Of a stretch of DNA of 64,000 bases, positions 23,073 to 34,526 are shown piece after piece. The number at the start of each line of letters is the position of its first letter. The first letter of the stretch is position 1. Under the pieces are notes generated by a model. It had not been told where the DNA came from. It searched no databases and saw nothing but the letters and a program-made list of their open reading frames with translations. The translations under genes and the position numbers were made by a program. The stretch comes from Schizochytrium sp. TIO01 (lineage: Eukaryota; Sar; Bigyra; Thraustochytrida; Thraustochytriidae): assembly GCA_004764695.1 (NCBI GenBank), contig SMSO01000031.1:6195261-6259260 (forward strand), read 5' to 3'.

Positions 23073-25436
23073 TCACTATTCAACTATTTACTCCCGTTTA
23101 GTCCCACTTTGCCATAATTTGTTCTACTGTGCACCCAAATTTGTTCTACTGTAGCTTTTCCATACTCTACTGTAGCCCCATTTCATATGCACGCGCCGAG
23201 CTTTCTCCATCAACTTCCGGGCTTCTCAATACATCTATCTGCTCCCACTGCTGCTTGCTTTAATTTTCTGCGAGCGCAGACGCCGAGTCACTTATCCCGG
23301 GGCGGCCTTCCACTCCAGCCTGAGGTACAGACGCCCCGCGCAAGTGGACTATGCGGGCTCCAAGTTTCCTGTGCCTTGTAGAGCTAGCTATCGCCTGGAC
23401 TCCTCTGCTTAAGTCGCAGATTGAGTAATCAGGCGCGCGCGTGAATGTGGCTAAGACTCACTATACCCTCGCTAATCATCGTTTTCCTCGTTTTCCTGTG
23501 ATTTCTTCTTTCAATGATAGGAGTGCTGCCTAAGAGATGGGTGCGTCGCTGCACGCGCCCAACAGGGAGGGAGCGAGGGATGGGGTGAGAAGCTGGACAG
23601 AGGGTAACCAAGAGCACTCGCTGGAGGGGAGGAGAGGGACCTGGGCGGTGTGCGACGTGGCGCTACGTAGGCCTGCAGCGCAGCAACGTCGAGCATCTCC
23701 AGAGAACGCTCTGAACGAGGTTGTCAAAAATAAATCATAAAATTGGCTAAAAGTGAATAATGATCATCGCGAGACTGTGGTACATGCTGTGGGTATAGAA
23801 ATAGCTATATAAAGGGTGGCAGCAGGCCTTAAGATATCAAAGCTCGATGGCATAGACGAAGATCGTAGATCAAAACGGTGTGCGCAACGGAGGACCTGAT
23901 TATCAGGGCCTGGGTCGGTAGCAGAGTGTAACCAGCCCCAAAGCTATAGATTTTCCTAGATTCTGGCAACCACACGAGCGATAATGATGGTGAATTATAA
24001 TCTTTAAAAAGAGCGATAAGCTGAGGATATCTAAGCAAAAGCGACATTGCGGGTAGCGACCGACGGACCCGGTCTGAGGGCTCACTAATGTGGTAATTGC
24101 GGGAAACTGGTTTCTCCATGATCCATCTGCTCTATCTACGCAAATATGTGAATGTGGTACGAGCTCCTAAGGTTACCGCGCACGTGCACGATTCTTTTCC
24201 CGCACACAAAGTTAAGCCTAAAATGGTGTGTTTGGCACCACTGATATCCTACCTCTCCCTTGCACCAACCCTATTGAGAGTATATTCTCAAAATGGACTC
24301 TAATTTACTCCACAGTAGATATTTTTAAATAGACTCACACTGAGAATGTGTGAGGCAGTGGGGAAGAGCAAACCAGCGTGGGCTACCAAATTCTGAGTGA
24401 GTCTGCCACCTTCAATTTGTTGACCTCGAATCAACGCATGGTGGTGTGTCTGAAATATGCAGTATTAAGCTCGCCGAGCCATATTCATGCCAATATATAC
24501 TTTCGTAATCTCGACAGATGACAACTCGATATTTCTGTGCTGGAAATTTTGGACGTGTGAGATGAGTAAATCCAAAACACACCTTCAGGTAAATAATTAT
24601 TGCACCTTTTTTCTTTTATTTTTTGAAGTTTTAAATGGTCCTGCCACTCATTATAATTAAAGTTTTGACATTTTCAAGCGAATCACTGTTCGATACCTCA
24701 GCTTAAATTGCCAAAGGGAAGGGCTTTGCTATCGAGAACACGACCTCCCCATTCTGAGGGCCGCCTTTTCTCTTTGCTAGCGTGGTTTGATCAGAGGTGA
24801 TAAATCGAAGTTGTTTGGTACCTATCGTATAAACAATGTGTACACACTCATGATTGATTATTATGGCTTTTCACTTTCTTTTAACATTGCAAAATAATAA
24901 TAACAATGAATAGAAATTGGAATCGTTGTCATAAATTTTCTGAAAACTGGAATGGAGTAGAATAGAACAGAATCACCTTCACCTCTAGGCCGAAGGAGCG
25001 ATCGACCGATAGATCGTCCGCGGCCGTGCTGGAGCTGCAATTCCAGTGATTCATAGACACAAAACCTAATTCGCGGCACCTGTCTGGTGTTGTGTTGGCA
25101 CGACTCGCGGCATCTGAGAGCCGAGTTCCTAGCTTAAGATCGCGCTTGCACTCCGCTCAACGCGACGTCGTTGAGCGCCCGTTGACTTTGATTGACAGCA
25201 GGCGCTGGAGACAAGCCGAAGCTGATTGTTCTGTTGGCGAGCATACATTTACATAAGGCGCCACGCATTCTTGAACATTATTAGTAGTATTTTGCGTGTG
25301 CACGAAGAATACCAAACAAGCCGATCTCGAGGACAAAAAGGGATTTGACTTTGAGTCCATAGAGTACAGCCCAGCTGAGGATTTATACATATCTGCTGTT
25401 GCTGAAAGCAGATAAATAATCTTAACACTCGGGAAC
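23073..25436. other. Divergent intergenic region between the HECT and GTPase genes
   Basis: About 2.36 kb. No ORF with recognisable content. It holds the start regions of two divergent genes, a triplicated 8-mer beside the HECT start (listed separately), and a 7-bp-stem inverted repeat at 24334-24354 (ctcacac, 7-nt loop, gtgtgag). Confidence 0.6.
23123..23173. promoter_or_regulatory. Three phased copies of TCTACTGT upstream of the HECT gene
   Basis: The 8-mer occurs at 23123-23130, 23145-23152 and 23166-23173, with start-to-start spacings of 22 and 21 bp, about two helical turns. It lies 50-100 bp upstream of the HECT start codon. A protein-binding site array is an inference. Confidence 0.45.
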
Positions 25437-28400
25437 ATGTCGATGCTTGACTCCTCGGAAGACGCCATGGCGCGTCTGCAGACGAATGAGCGCATCGTTA
25501 AATTCCTTGGCAGTGATGACAAGCGCCGCATTTCCATGTTCTCTGGCACACGTGTAGGTTCGTCTAGATTTAGCAGTGGTCGTGCTGCTGAAGGTGTGTT
25601 GCGTGTGGACCCCGAAGGCTTGGTGCTTGTTCGTTTCGCATCGAAGCGATTCTCTTCGTTTCGCTCCCGCCGTCAATCAGCCAAACCCGAGGTTCTTTGT
25701 AAAATCGACGAGCTTGTTGACGCTCGCTTGAGTCCTGATGCTCAAGAGAAGCGCGAAGGCAAGTGGCAGCTCAGTGCCGAAAGTGCCTCTGACGGCCGTG
25801 TGACGGTCTTCAACTTTGAGAGCCCCAACATCTTCGAGGCCGTAGGTTGGATGCAAAGTATTCGCAGCCTCCGCGGTCTTCGGGAGAGGCCTGTAGTTGC
25901 CATCATCGGCGAAACCGGCGCTGGAAAGTCTCTACTTGCCTCTAAGCTTGCGGGCCTGGAACATGATAACTCAATCTTTCGTGTGGACGATACCCCCAAA
26001 AGCGTGACTGAGACTACTGACATGTACCTCACGCGTTGGCTTGGCAACGAGAGCGAGGAGGAGATTGTGATTGTTGATACTCCCGGTCTCTTGGATAGCG
26101 AGGGACGCGATGCAGAGCACGCGGCTGATATGCTCATCAAGCTTGCTCAACTCGGTTGGGTCCACACATTTGCGATTGTGTTGAACTCGCAAGACGCTCG
26201 TCTTAAGGGTCCTCTCACACAAATGCTGACGACACTGGAGAAAAACTATGGCAAACAGTTCTGGGCACATGCCTGTATTGTTTTCTCTCACTGGTTTATG
26301 GACACTGCTTCAATTCGCCGCCGTAAGAAATGTGATGAAAATTTCATGTCGGAACGCTGGAATAGCGAGCTGGCCCACCGCTTTCCCTCCATTTCAGAAC
26401 TGCGGACCATTGACAAGACCCTGCCGTGCTTCTTTGTTGACTCGGATGCCGTGGAGGTAGACGAAGTCAAGCTTCTTAACTCTGAACTCTCACGCTTCGC
26501 AGAATCTGCCTCTCAGAACCTTCCCATGGATTGCCGCAAGATCCTTCCTGATCTTGAATCCGCAATGAACGGAGCTGAGGTACCACCTGAAGCCCGCGAG
26601 CTGGCTCAGCACCTCCGTGAATTGGACCTTGCTGATCGTCTTCCGCGTTTAATTGAGAATGGTGTACTCACAATCGAGGCTCTTGGAAACCTCCGTAACC
26701 GAACTCTGCGCAACCTTCTTGGATGGTCAACAGTGGACGTGTCAAAGTTACGGAATGCTAAGGACGCCATCAGTGCTGATTCGCCTGAGCATATCCTCAT
26801 TCGCGACTTCCAGGCCCTTGGACTCCCAGTGGATAAGATTGAGGGCACTGGCCTAACCTCCAAGGAGCTTCTGTGCATGCAGGATAGTGAAGTCATGAAG
26901 CTTGGTGGCTTTAACCTGGAGCATATGGAGCTATATGATACTTACCGCGAGACCGTGCTTCGCCACCAGCGTGTCACTGCCGATGTGCTGTGGGAAGGTG
27001 CCATGGTGTCTCGTAACATCTCTGGTTGGAACTATGGAACCGACTCTCGCCCCCAGGACTTTTTGGGCCCTGGTATGATTATCAATTGGCGAGACTTAAA
27101 TGGCGATGTTCATGGATCTCTCGAAACGCCTCCAGATTTCGATGGTCATCCTCGTACTTACACGGCCCCTGCATACCCTGGTTGGGCTCGGGTATTCTGG
27201 TTTGGTACCGGATATTGCAACAATTACCGAATTGGTGCAGATGATATACATGAGCTTAAGTTCGAAACATCCGAGGATGTTAATGTAGAATCCGCTGATC
27301 CTGAAGACCTTGCTGGTATTCAGTTTAAGCCACTTGAACGGCAGCCGACAAATGTGACTCACCGCGATTTGCGTTGCACATTCCCATTCCCCAAGGGTCA
27401 GCGCTACGGCCACTGGGCCAAATTTGATGTGCGTCCTGAGATTTGCCGTGCTGTTGGTGGCTTTCAACCGGGTCAAAAAGTGCGTTTGCCGAACACCCCT
27501 GTTGAAGCAATCTGCGTGGGCGTCGGTGTCGAGGAGGAAGGAAACATCAAGCTTTGGTTCCGTGTGCTTAGCGATGGTGGTACCCTTGGTGCAGGTCTCT
27601 TCCCTGATCAGGTTCTTGGCTCCCTGGAAGTATTTGGCGAAGACGATGTCGAGCCTGCCAAGCACGACGACTGGGAATGCCACTCCGATGATGGTATTGA
27701 AAATGATGAGCTTGACTATGTGAGCAAGAACGCTGTTGAAGATTTCAAATATGTCACTGGTGTTCGTTTCCGTGAGTATGTATCTTTTGATATTCGTGAT
27801 GATATTGTTGGTCGCTTTGGGTTTAAGATTGATGGAGAGATTCTCCATCATGGAGACGTAATCCGACACAAGTCATCTGGTGCTGTCTTTACAACAGTTG
27901 GTGTAAGTAAACATCAGTCTGAAATACCACGTTTTTGGATTCACAATGAGCGTAATCCAGGCGCAAGCGTTTGGACATTTCTCCATAACGATCTCAATCA
28001 GTTCGAGCGCACTGGCGAAAAGAAGGTTTTGCAACAGATTGAACCCCCCCGCAACATGTTTGAGCCTCCTAGTGAGGAAGCTCGTCGCGCGATGAACTTC
28101 GAATATACTTTCGAATTTCCGCGTGGGACAGGTATGCAAACAACTACTGCTATGTTTGATATTCGCCCAGACATGGTGCAGCAGGTTTGTGGCCAGGTCC
28201 CTGGAGCTGTATTTCTTGGTCCCGATGGGCGTCGTATCACTGTGATTGGTGTTGCTGTCATTCCAGAGACAGGCGAACCAGAAGTTTGGTATCACTTGGA
28301 CGGCTCTCGCGGTGCAGGCCTTCTCCCTGATTTCTCACGTCTGGTTACTGGCCAAATGTTTACTGACACCGGAGAAGTTCGAGATCTTTCGGAGCTGCGG

Positions 28401-28736
28401 GAGGAACTTTCGAACCTGCCGGGTCCCATGAACCCTCTTCAGGCACTCTTGCAAGCTCTTGAGCGTGCTGCTGATAGTGTGAACCAAGAAGATGGTGAAG
28501 ATCATTTAGCCGATTCCGATGACGAAGAGGTTGATGAAGAGGCGTCTGCGCAGGGGTCCCGCTCAAACCGTAATTCGATTCGCAACAGGACCCCAAGTGA
28601 ACCGGGCACAACTCGAACTCGCCCAGTTGGTGACGACGATGATGCATTCATTAGTTATCTCCGTGGCCATGACGACGAGGATGATTCTGACGATGAAAAT
28701 GATGATCACGATCGCCACCGCGCAAGCCACTTGTAG
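25437..28736 (+). CDS. Multidomain AIG1/GIMAP-like GTPase with SAM-like, MIB/HERC2-like and triplicated C-terminal domains
   Basis: An intact 1099-aa frame from the ATG at 25437. Residues 48-146 look like a PH domain (EGVLRVDPEGLVLVRF ending AVGWMQSIRSLRG). Residues 153-360 form a GTPase close to the AIG1/TRAFAC septin-like group: P-loop GETGAGKS at 158-165, threonine-rich switch SVTETTDMY, and G3 DTPGL at 214-218. The G4 position reads IVFSHWFMD rather than N/TKxD, so base specificity is uncertain. Residues 384-445 and 450-510 each resemble SAM domains. Residues 519-610 resemble the MIB/HERC2 domain (GAMVSRNISGWNYG, then ARVFWFGTG, NNYRIG, IHELKF). Residues 646-732, 770-858 and 888-972 are three divergent copies of one unit (FDxRP, VxGVxV, GAGLxPD). 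The tail is acidic with S/R. No single known protein has this architecture to my knowledge. A membrane- or ubiquitin-linked scaffold GTPase is speculation. Confidence 0.82.
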   Translation: MSMLDSSEDAMARLQTNERIVKFLGSDDKRRISMFSGTRVGSSRFSSGRAAEGVLRVDPEGLVLVRFASKRFSSFRSRRQSAKPEVLCKIDELVDARLSPDAQEKREGKWQLSAESASDGRVTVFNFESPNIFEAVGWMQSIRSLRGLRERPVVAIIGETGAGKSLLASKLAGLEHDNSIFRVDDTPKSVTETTDMYLTRWLGNESEEEIVIVDTPGLLDSEGRDAEHAADMLIKLAQLGWVHTFAIVLNSQDARLKGPLTQMLTTLEKNYGKQFWAHACIVFSHWFMDTASIRRRKKCDENFMSERWNSELAHRFPSISELRTIDKTLPCFFVDSDAVEVDEVKLLNSELSRFAESASQNLPMDCRKILPDLESAMNGAEVPPEARELAQHLRELDLADRLPRLIENGVLTIEALGNLRNRTLRNLLGWSTVDVSKLRNAKDAISADSPEHILIRDFQALGLPVDKIEGTGLTSKELLCMQDSEVMKLGGFNLEHMELYDTYRETVLRHQRVTADVLWEGAMVSRNISGWNYGTDSRPQDFLGPGMIINWRDLNGDVHGSLETPPDFDGHPRTYTAPAYPGWARVFWFGTGYCNNYRIGADDIHELKFETSEDVNVESADPEDLAGIQFKPLERQPTNVTHRDLRCTFPFPKGQRYGHWAKFDVRPEICRAVGGFQPGQKVRLPNTPVEAICVGVGVEEEGNIKLWFRVLSDGGTLGAGLFPDQVLGSLEVFGEDDVEPAKHDDWECHSDDGIENDELDYVSKNAVEDFKYVTGVRFREYVSFDIRDDIVGRFGFKIDGEILHHGDVIRHKSSGAVFTTVGVSKHQSEIPRFWIHNERNPGASVWTFLHNDLNQFERTGEKKVLQQIEPPRNMFEPPSEEARRAMNFEYTFEFPRGTGMQTTTAMFDIRPDMVQQVCGQVPGAVFLGPDGRRITVIGVAVIPETGEPEVWYHLDGSRGAGLLPDFSRLVTGQMFTDTGEVRDLSELREELSNLPGPMNPLQALLQALERAADSVNQEDGEDHLADSDDEEVDEEASAQGSRSNRNSIRNRTPSEPGTTRTRPVGDDDDAFISYLRGHDDEDDSDDENDDHDRHRASHL
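27372..28352 (+). repeat. Triplicated ~90-residue unit inside the GTPase gene
   Basis: Protein-level repeats at about 27372-27632, 27744-28010 and 28098-28352. Copies 1 and 3 share FPFP/FEFP.G, FDVRPE/FDIRPD, a GV.V core, a W(F/Y) step, and GAGLFPD/GAGLLPD. Copy 2 is more diverged (FDIRDDI, VGVS, FWIHNERN). Not a family I can name. Confidence 0.7.
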
Positions 28737-28996
28737 ATCTAATCGATGATTACTATCACTTCAATTGTCCTGGTCTACAATTTTAGTTCTCCCAGCTGAA
28801 TATGATTCTGGAGCTTCTCAGTATTTAAATCAATCTATGGAAAACAATCAAATTCACTTTTCTTTTTCTACAAGTATTCACCTTTTCCTTTTGTTCGACC
28901 TTGTGCTGATATACATCAGCTTCACTTTTCGAAACCCTTGGGATACTTATCATGGACAATATCGCTTCATAATTTGTTACATTCTGAGATTGTACA

Positions 28997-31043
28997 TTAA
29001 ATGCAATATTTGGCCAAATTCCCACCACTATCTAGCACCACGCAGCTATTTTCATTGTGAAATGTGATTGCGGTTTTACATGCGTAGGCAGGAAGTCGCA
29101 AGCCATTAGGAGAGAAGAGAGCTCGTGGAAACGCTATAGTGCCAATTGGACAGGCTGAATAGCTTCCTCTTGCCGAAGAAGTATCGAAGATTGAAGCACC
29201 TCCAATCCCTGTAATTATTGTTTTGCTTGCCCAAGGGGATACTGTGATATCCCCAATAATGGAGACGGCTTCGTCATGCCAACCTCCAAGTACTTGAAGT
29301 TTCCGAATGTCGATAACCTTAATGCAACCATCTCCAAAACCGAGCATTACGGTTGTATCACCGATGAATCCATGAGTGAAGAGAGGTGGGTCCTTTGTAA
29401 ATGTGCTATCCGCATGAGCATTCATACAACGCACGCTAGATCTTGCTCGAACATCATACATTTCAAATGTTCCGGAATCCAATGTCCAACTTACTAGATC
29501 GGCAGATCGCGGATGCCAGTGCACGCTGCCTACAACCCCACTTGTTTCGTATTCCACATCTGGAGGCTCGATTCGATCGAATAGAACACGGTCAGGTCTC
29601 CATATCTGGATTCTTTTATCAAATCCTCCGGAGGCAACCCGTATTACACTGCCATCGCAATCGTTGGAAACACTCATTTGACGTAATGTACTTGACTTTA
29701 CGCGTCCTCCCCTCTGACAGGTTTCATATCGCACATCTTCGAGGGATTCGTAATCATTGGGATCTAAAAACGTTAGACCAAACGAAGTGTCTGTAGCAAC
29801 AAGGGCTTGACGTCCTTTGCGTAGCCAAACCATGTCACGAACACAATTTTCTCCCAGACGTATGATTTTGTGAGTCAAGGATCCAGATGAACTAGCAGTA
29901 GAACTTTGGTCACTCTGTACACTGCCTGCGTACGAAGATTCAGAAGGCGTTCGAGGCAACGTATCCTGATTAGTGCGAGCGATGAGAACTGCTCCGTCCT
30001 TTTTCTTGGTAGCTAATGCTTCTCGTGTGAGGAGCTGGTCTGTGCCAGTAATAATTATGTTCATATCCTGTGCAATTAGGGGTTTACATAAAGATCTAGA
30101 TTTCCCAAATGTCTTTCTGGCCAAGGAAATCACTTGAATCGGAGACAATGTTGGCGTCCGCAACTCTTGAGCACTTACACTCTCATCACCTAGGATTTCG
30201 CGTGCGCTCAATTGTCTGTGAAGAGTAGAGTTGATTTCGTCGCGGTGGCTAGTATAAACGCAACCACGATTCGCTCTCGCTCCAGCGTCATTAGGGAAAA
30301 TATCATACTCAGAACTAGATGGTGCTGTGCCAAACTCTGTAGAATTTCCCCAGCTTTTAAAATCACTGCAAGAGCTATTTGGTACATGATCCTTTGTTTG
30401 ACATGTTTTCTGGTGGCCTCCTAGTTGCAACGAGCGAAGAGTTACGCACAGGTACTGGTACATATTGAACATTCACCGGGTTTTGCTTTGACGTCGTGTT
30501 TAATGCTGTTTCGAGCCTAGAGTGCGATGTTTTTTCATACAAATGAGATTCACTATGGATAGTGTTGGTTGTAGATTTTGGCAATACTGGTGGCGGAGGC
30601 CCTTCTGTATCATCAATTCCAATGTTTGACCTTTCTGCTGAAGCACCATTATAAAACACTTTATCTGCTTGCATCGAAGTATGGTTTGCAATGAATGATG
30701 TCAAATGTTTGCTATCATGAGAGTCACTCAAAACAGAGAAAGAGCCTGATGAATTTAAAGTATCACTCCGAGCGGTTGCGATTTGCCTGCTGTGGCCAAG
30801 CTGCACATTTTCCTCCTCAAAGAGTCCCGTCATCCAGTCTAGGTCTACAAGCCCTGTTTCATCTATCACATTGGTTGATTCTTCGTTATTTAAGAAGTCC
30901 ATGGAGAGGATGCTATGCATACTTTGAATGCTATTCATGCTTGGTTTTGTTCTAACACACTTCTCGCGGTCATCATGAGGCGAAACGTCAATACTAGGAG
31001 GACTTCGGAAGCGACTTGCGCCTGGTGTACTTGCGTCCTGCAT
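28997..31043 (-). CDS. WD40-repeat protein of unknown role, frame broken once
   Basis: Starts at the ATG at 31043. The first segment (31043-30375) is serine/asparagine-rich and disordered (PPPPVLPKSTTNT, VPVPVRNSS). The second (stop at 28997) lies in the +1 frame and holds a WD40-type propeller: IRVASGGFDKRIQIWRPD, VVGSVHWHPRSADLVSWTLD, VMLGFGDGCIKVIDIRKLQV and FPRALFSPNGLRL. The frames overlap between 30472 and 30375. The most natural join is near the GG/AAA runs at 30391-30395, giving about 681 aa. Its 3' end faces the GTPase gene across only 260 bp. No orthologue was recognised. Confidence 0.75.
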
Positions 31044-33256
31044 TAGTGTGTAACGAATTTTGATCTCTTGCCCTGGTAAATGTCTTGATGACTTAAGAGT
31101 AACACTAAGATAACTTGTGCTCGGAGTCTGTCAAGTTCGATTGAAGAGTTTTTGGTCAAAAACTGATGCCTTCTACGTCAAGTCGGTACGCCACTGTTTT
31201 TGATACGTCAAGGGGCGACGAAGTATTCAAGAGATCTATAGAACCTAATACATGATAAGTACTAGAGTTTGGTGTCTGCTGACTTGAATTCACTTTTCTT
31301 CGTCATCTTTCGTAGGAAAGGAAGGAAACGGGAGATTTCTTTCTTACAAAAACTGACCCTTCTACTTGCCTTTAAATCTTATCTTAGAAGAATAAGGTCA
31401 CCCATTTTACCTTAACAATTAGACGTAAGGGGTTCCACGCATGACAACCTCTCCAATTACAATGTATTCCAAGAACTCCGTCTTAGAATTTGTCTCGTAT
31501 AAACTATATAGGGAGCTTTCATTGATCGAGGCGTCAAGCTACGACATTGAGGCATACGAAAAGAAGCTCTTGCTTCACGACAGAAAGAAGTAATTGGCTT
31601 CCTCTCTTGCCCACCATTCTGAGTAATTGTGCTTATAAAAGAGTATATTCGCCTTCTCCATCTGTACTATTGTCTTCATCATCCGTACGCGTGGCACAGT
31701 TCAATCTTACCAACTGATGTACCCAGATAAATAACTGTCATTCATATTGTTTACACTATTCCATAGTCTTAATGCAAGAGGGCGCGGACGAAGGCTAAAA
31801 TGAATCTCATTGGCCACAATAAATTGGAAGTGGAAGGGAACCCAATTCATATTAAAAAATATAAATATTTCAGTTGCTACTGCTTTTATACGACGTTATG
31901 AGAGTAAACCTATTATGACTCTCTCGCCTGCAGAGGGTTGCGTCCTGGCCTCTGTCATCGGTCCTAGGGCACTGATAGCGGACAATTGTTTAGAATTTAA
32001 GCCTTTCTTGCTTTTGTTTGAAACTAAGAATAGTCAAAGCTGACCGCACTCTCTTACTGTTTTGCAACGTACGTGATATGACCCAAGTACTCTCTGCGTC
32101 CCTTTCCCTTCGGCTATAAATGATGAGAGAGTATAATTTCAACGTAGCTGTCTTCTTTAACTCTTTTTTGACTGTTATTGGGAAACTCCAAGGCAAGATA
32201 ACTGATAGAAATATAATGCTTGCTCTCAATGAGAGAGGGACGCCTTTTGCTTTTTACTTTTCCTTAAAGATGACATCCTGTCAAAAAGCAAGGGGTTGGC
32301 ATGAACAAACACTCAATAATATAAACATTCAACCAAAAACGAATATATGAAAATGAATATTCGAAATGAACGTATTTCCATGGACTTCGGAGAGGAAGTA
32401 ACGGGGTATGTACCTGGTCTGCTAATGAGAGCTGAAAAAGAAAAAGACTAGAATAAACATTCAGATATAAGTATTTATCAGTTGGTTTGGCTGATTGGAT
32501 TGCATCTACAGCGAAGTCTCTGTTGCTATAAACTTCCTCTTGTAAGCATTTATAGCCTACCATCGTACAATATATTGTAGCCTTGATAACATACTTAACT
32601 CACAATTTGCATAGAAAATGAAGGGAAAATGTTATTAGATAGCTTTTATCTTTTAAACTACTAGTAAATCGTAATCAAAAAAGGTGTATTTTGAAACCTG
32701 ACAGATACATACAAACAAGTCCTGAAATCTAGGTAAGAGCGCTTTGAACCTCAGAAGTATTAATTTTCGTGTTAGCGTTTCATTTTTGTTGAAAAGATAC
32801 CACCATTCCTAATGATAGGATATCTAAGCAGATTGATGAAAGAGCGCAGTCCATTCTGATTTCTGTTTCTTTTCTCTTTTCCGAGGTACTATTTCCAGAG
32901 CAGAAGAGAATACACTCTGTGCACTATCTATGCCTGCATGAAGCAAAGTATACACACCTCTGCACCGGGACTGTGCATGTAGTCCAAACAACGCAGTCTT
33001 TAGTTATGTTTGCCCCGTGATCGTTGCCCTGGGTACATTACACTTTATTCAACGCCCATATCCACCTAATCTTGTGCAGCCACGCAGCTGTTAGCCCATC
33101 AAGGTCGTCACCATCCTTCGTCAACATCACAAGCTGCTGCGTTCCCAATTCCTGCATGTTCCAGCCCTCTAACACACTATTCATTTTCCACATCATTGCC
33201 ACAAATTTCTTCTTAAAATAGCTTGGCCAGCGCTAGCTAGACTCGCGCCTCTATCG

Positions 33257-33288
33257 CTTCATCCTTCATCCTTCATCCTTCATCTTCC
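33257..33288. repeat. CATCCTT heptanucleotide array
   Basis: About four copies of the 7-bp unit. Simple repeat. Confidence 0.9.
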
Positions 33289-34323
33289 AGTTGCTGCTGC
33301 TCTCGAAGTCACGAAGCATTACAACATCGCAGCACACCTGTAAAGTACAGGACTACCTAGCACCTGCATTCCTTCCTTGTAACACCCAGTATTTAGAACC
33401 AGGTGCGAGTATCACATGGTCTTGGCAAGGACTGCAGAGTACAGCGGCACAGCTATGCGCACGACGAGAAGCAGAACCAGCGCACCTTGCTGGTAAAGTG
33501 CTTTCGGCTGGCCCAAGCAGCAGCAGCAGCGGCAGTGCGAGCAGAAGAAAGCACAACTTGAGGCCATTGCAGCAAGAAGTTAGAAATAGACAGCTTCAGC
33601 ACAAATTTGTCTGGGACCGCGAAAGATGCTCTGTTCGCGGCATCGCGCTCACGCCGAGAGTTGCGAAAGCTCGCTGCAGCCTAAAGAGGCCACCCGCGTC
33701 TGCAGCAGGCAGGATGCTTGTTTTGCCACGTCCAGCTTCTGCTGTGCAAGTGGCCTTGCCTAGAGTTAGTTGTTAACAAAGGCTGTGACGGAGGAAGTAG
33801 CAGGGCTATTTGGAAATCGCTCATCGTGGCCTGCGATGATGTGATGCAGCTCCTGAGACGACTTCAGGTGCAAACCTTCGACCTCGATCAGATCCAAGGC
33901 CTGTGTGCCACCTCTGAGCTTTGCAGACGGGTCCAAGCTCGCTCAGTCAGAGCGTTGATTTCTGCTCCCGACTTGGCAATTTGTCTCCTCGACTTCACAA
34001 AAAAACAGCTAAAATTCGCAGACACGAGAACAAAAACGAGGCCGCCCAATAACTAACTAACCAAGACTTCAACTTCATTCAGGAGATGCATAAGGGCAAT
34101 GCGACCGCACAAGCAGATAGGCACGCAAGCACCTTCCGGCGTTCAGAGCTCCGTCGCAGACTCCCAAAGCTCTCTGCACTTCACCGTTTGGCTTCAGTCG
34201 CGTTCTAAGAGCGCTTTTCCAGTTTCTCGAACCCTCAAATCAATCATCAAAAAACCTGCAAAACCAATTTTCTTTCTTTTTCTTTCTTCTTAATTTAATT
34301 AATTTATAAAACTATTTTGTGTA

Positions 34324-34384
34324 CTTATTTATTTATTTATTTATTCATTCATTCATTCATTCATTCATTCATTCATTCATTCAT
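34324..34384. repeat. TTTA array continuing into a TTCA array
   Basis: About five ttta units change abruptly to about ten ttca units. It directly abuts the first hairpin repeat at 34382. Confidence 0.92.
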
Positions 34385-34526
34385 CCCAAAAGAAGTGATA
34401 CCAATATACTTATCACTCAATTTTTCAATGAAACTGTTTTGTACACTCAGACTCATTTCAGACTCATTTATGATTGATCGATCGAATCATCCCAAAAGAA
34501 GCGATACCAATTTACTCATCGCTCCA
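34382..34526. repeat. Two ~39-bp direct repeats that each fold into a hairpin
   Basis: Copies at 34382-34420 and 34488-34526 share catcccaaaagaag.gataccaat.tact.atc.ctc. Each contains an inverted repeat: AGTGATA/TATCACT (34394-34400 with 34411-34417) in copy 1, and AGCGAT/ATCGCT (34500-34505 with 34518-34523) in copy 2. The stem difference T to C in one arm is matched by A to G in the other, so pairing is kept. Function unknown. Confidence 0.7.

Noticed and set aside
33291-33776. Plus-strand ORF of 161 codons
   Set aside because: Begins at TTG, composition unlike neighbouring genes, no domain.
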